Origin: Arthrobacter sp. fls2-241-R2A-200
Lineage (GTDB): Bacteria > Actinomycetota > Actinomycetes > Actinomycetales > Micrococcaceae
DNA length: 64,000 nucleotides
Assembly (NCBI RefSeq): GCF_030209745.1
Contig: NZ_JARVRJ010000001.1
Span: 372,001 to 436,000 of the forward strand
Reading direction: 5' to 3'
Part shown: positions 62,695 to 64,000 of the stretch, in pieces
How positions within the stretch are numbered: position 1 is the first letter of the stretch
How the letters are laid out: each line of letters opens with the position of its first letter
Translations under genes and position numbers: made by a program
Notes under the pieces: generated by a model
Seen by the model: the letters and a program-made list of their open reading frames with translations, nothing else
The model's database searches: none
What the model was told of the DNA's origin: nothing

Positions 62695-63354
62695 TTAGCC
62701 TGGCACCCCATAGCGGTGTTCCGGACGGCCGGTGGTTCCGTAGCGAAGTTGGATCTCGACGGCGCCATCGTCAGCGAGCGAGGACAAGTACCTTTGCGCT
62801 GTGGCCCTTGAAACGCCGACGCGTTCGGCGACTTCCACAGCGGAGTACTGCTCTCCGGGCTGTAACGCCTCCAGGACCGCCGCCTCGGTTGCGGACCGCG
62901 GCTTCGCCGACGGCGTCACATCGCCGGGGATGAGTGCCCGCTTGGCCCGCTCGATGCTGCCTTGGTCCACGGTGGCTTGCTGGCCAAGAATCCTGCGGTA
63001 CCGGGCGTAGGACCGTAATTGCTGGGACAAGGATTCCGCGGTGAACGGTTTCAGCAGGTAGCCCAGAGCGCCCCGGCGAAAGGCTGTCCGGATGGATGGA
63101 GCGTCGGAGGCCGCCGTCAGGATGATGGCATCGATGTCCAACTGCCCCAGTAGATCAAGCCCTGAGCCGTCCGGTAAATAGACATCCAGCAAGACCAGGT
63201 CGGGTCGGAGGCCGTGGATGGACTGCAGCGCCTGCGACACTGAACCTGCCGGGGCCAAGGCCATGAAACCGGCCACGGAATCCACATAGGCAGCATGGAG
63301 CCTTGCAACGTGGAAATCGTCGTCCACAATCAGAACCCTCAAGTCCTCAACCAC
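62695..63354 (-). CDS. Response regulator, CitB/DcuR family
   Basis: A 219-residue response regulator. The receiver domain has VLIVDDD (acidic pocket), phospho-acceptor D57 in LVLLDVYLPDGSGL, a switch T in ILTAASDAPS and K in GALGYLLKPFTAESL. The C-terminal DNA-binding domain (EQYSAVEVAERVGVSRATAQRYLSSLADDGAVEIQLRYGTTGRPEHRYG) is that of the CitB/DcuR class, which controls uptake and use of C4-dicarboxylates or citrate. Start: GTG at 63354 with AGGA upstream; the frame is open further but this start overlaps the kinase stop by 8 nt. It is transcribed after the kinase. Confidence 0.9.
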   Translation of the reverse strand: MVEDLRVLIVDDDFHVARLHAAYVDSVAGFMALAPAGSVSQALQSIHGLRPDLVLLDVYLPDGSGLDLLGQLDIDAIILTAASDAPSIRTAFRRGALGYLLKPFTAESLSQQLRSYARYRRILGQQATVDQGSIERAKRALIPGDVTPSAKPRSATEAAVLEALQPGEQYSAVEVAERVGVSRATAQRYLSSLADDGAVEIQLRYGTTGRPEHRYGVPG

Positions 63355-64000
63355 TGCTGTCCTTTCCCGACGTTTCCCCCGTCTTGGCCCCACTCATCAC
63401 ACCGGGGACGGTCGCCATGAACACGGCGCCCGGTCCGCCTTGCCTACCCGGCTCCAGCACGCGAACTTCACCACCACGGCGCCGTGCGAGTTGGCGCACC
63501 AGAGCCAAGCCCAGTCCTTGTCCGGCTCCCGGCCGGGCGGGGTGGGCGGCGGTGGTGAATCCCTCGGCAAAGACCTCCTCGGGTTGCAGGTTTCCCAGGC
63601 CATCGCCGGAGTCGCCCACCACGATGTGGAGCGCGCCGCCGTCGTCGTCAGCATCCAGCAGTTCCACCTCCACCCAGCGATCCGCGGCGGAACCGTCGAC
63701 GGCGGCGCTGACCGCGTTGTCGATCAGGTTGCCGAGCACCGTGGTCACGTCCTGGGGATCGGCCACGTGCCCGCGAACCAGGGTTTCAGGGCCTATCCGT
63801 AAGGCGACGCCGCGCTCGGACGCTTCCACGCTCTTCGCCCCGACAAAAGCCTGCAGGTAGGCGTCTTGGAGGAGCTCGGCCTGTTCCACGGGAAATTTGA
63901 GCGGACCTGTTGCCGAGATACGGGCCAGGTACTCTTCGGCTTGCCGGGCCTGCCCCATGCTCATGAGCCCGGCGATGGTGTGGAGTTGGTTGGCGAATTC
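63347..64000 (-). CDS. Sensor histidine kinase, DcuS/CitA type (C-terminal part)
   Basis: Only the C-terminal ~217 residues lie in the window; the gene runs off the right edge. The first visible residues EFANQLHTIAGL are the dimerisation/H-box of DcuS/CitA kinases, so the phosphorylated histidine is most likely just outside. The catalytic domain shows LGNLIDNAVSAA (N-box), GDSGDGLGNL (G1) and GAGQGLGLALVRQLARRRGGEV (G2). Paired with the CitB-type regulator downstream (8-nt overlap), it forms a two-component system sensing a dicarboxylate or similar ligand through an N-terminal PAS domain not seen here. Confidence 0.88.
   Translation of the reverse strand, partial: EFANQLHTIAGLMSMGQARQAEEYLARISATGPLKFPVEQAELLQDAYLQAFVGAKSVEASERGVALRIGPETLVRGHVADPQDVTTVLGNLIDNAVSAAVDGSAADRWVEVELLDADDDGGALHIVVGDSGDGLGNLQPEEVFAEGFTTAAHPARPGAGQGLGLALVRQLARRRGGEVRVLEPGRQGGPGAVFMATVPGVMSGAKTGETSGKDSSG

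Overview
The window looks like a chromosomal segment of a high-GC Gram-positive actinomycete, most likely Arthrobacter sensu lato (Paenarthrobacter-like, Micrococcaceae). The pointers are overall GC of roughly 60-65 %, many GTG/TTG starts and 4-nt start/stop overlaps, and typical actinobacterial families: an SCO4848-type small membrane protein, an acyl-CoA carboxylase epsilon subunit, an LpdA-type quinone dehydrogenase, HemD fused to a winged helix, and LigA with an internal insertion. Genus assignment is inference. No tRNA, rRNA, CRISPR, IS element or prophage was seen. Coding density is high and no gene-free stretch exceeds 300 bases.

Layout. 1-2.9 kb: the 3' part of a helical-repeat protein, then the sufS-sufU pair. 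3-6.8 kb (minus): NhaA, a small membrane protein, a DUF2505 protein and an SDR/DUF2867 oxidoreductase. 6.8-11.3 kb (plus): mfd and a YdjM-like membrane protein. 11.5-18.8 kb (plus): a tightly coupled glycan operon (GT2, GT4, a 1033-residue flippase + GT-C fusion, GT4, PIG-L deacetylase), meeting a convergent exported beta-helix protein after only 2 nt. 20-25.4 kb (minus): a small membrane protein, deoC, a short FAD oxidoreductase and a MacB-like ABC transporter.

24.2-40 kb holds an assimilatory nitrate/nitrite module in two blocks. One is nirB-cobA-hemD (minus) with nirD divergent: nitrite reductase plus the enzymes for its siroheme. The other is narK-nasC-nasB (minus): nitrate/nitrite transporter, molybdenum nitrate reductase and FAD/[2Fe-2S] electron-transfer subunit. 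A GlnR-like array of four half-sites with 11-nt period lies upstream of nirB, suggesting nitrogen control. Between the blocks are a phosphohexomutase-family gene and purine nucleoside phosphorylase (nucleoside salvage, linking to deoC), an LpdA-like flavoprotein and an MBL-fold hydrolase.

40-54 kb is dominated by acyl-CoA carboxylase functions: a biotinylated alpha subunit, the beta and epsilon subunits (4-nt overlap) and the biotin ligase birA, interspersed with Maf, an MMPL transporter and its TetR regulator, a YbjQ-type protein, a DUF885 protein and an SDR. A shared near-identical palindrome (TTGTAGGGTTKCTACAR) lies upstream of both the alpha and beta genes and is the most interesting regulatory signal here. 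53.9-60.4 kb (plus): PH-domain protein, class III nucleotidyl cyclase, PP2C phosphatase, Pro-rich exported protein, ligA and an inositol monophosphatase. 60.5-64 kb: an LLM flavin monooxygenase, a GNAT acetyltransferase, and a CitB/DcuR-type response regulator with its sensor kinase running off the right edge.

The best candidate for an undescribed system is the glycan operon. A polyprenyl-phosphate-sugar synthase-like GT2, a lipid flippase domain and a lipid-sugar-dependent GT-C domain are encoded together, the last two in one polypeptide. No sequence search was possible, so family names rest on motifs, architecture and context.
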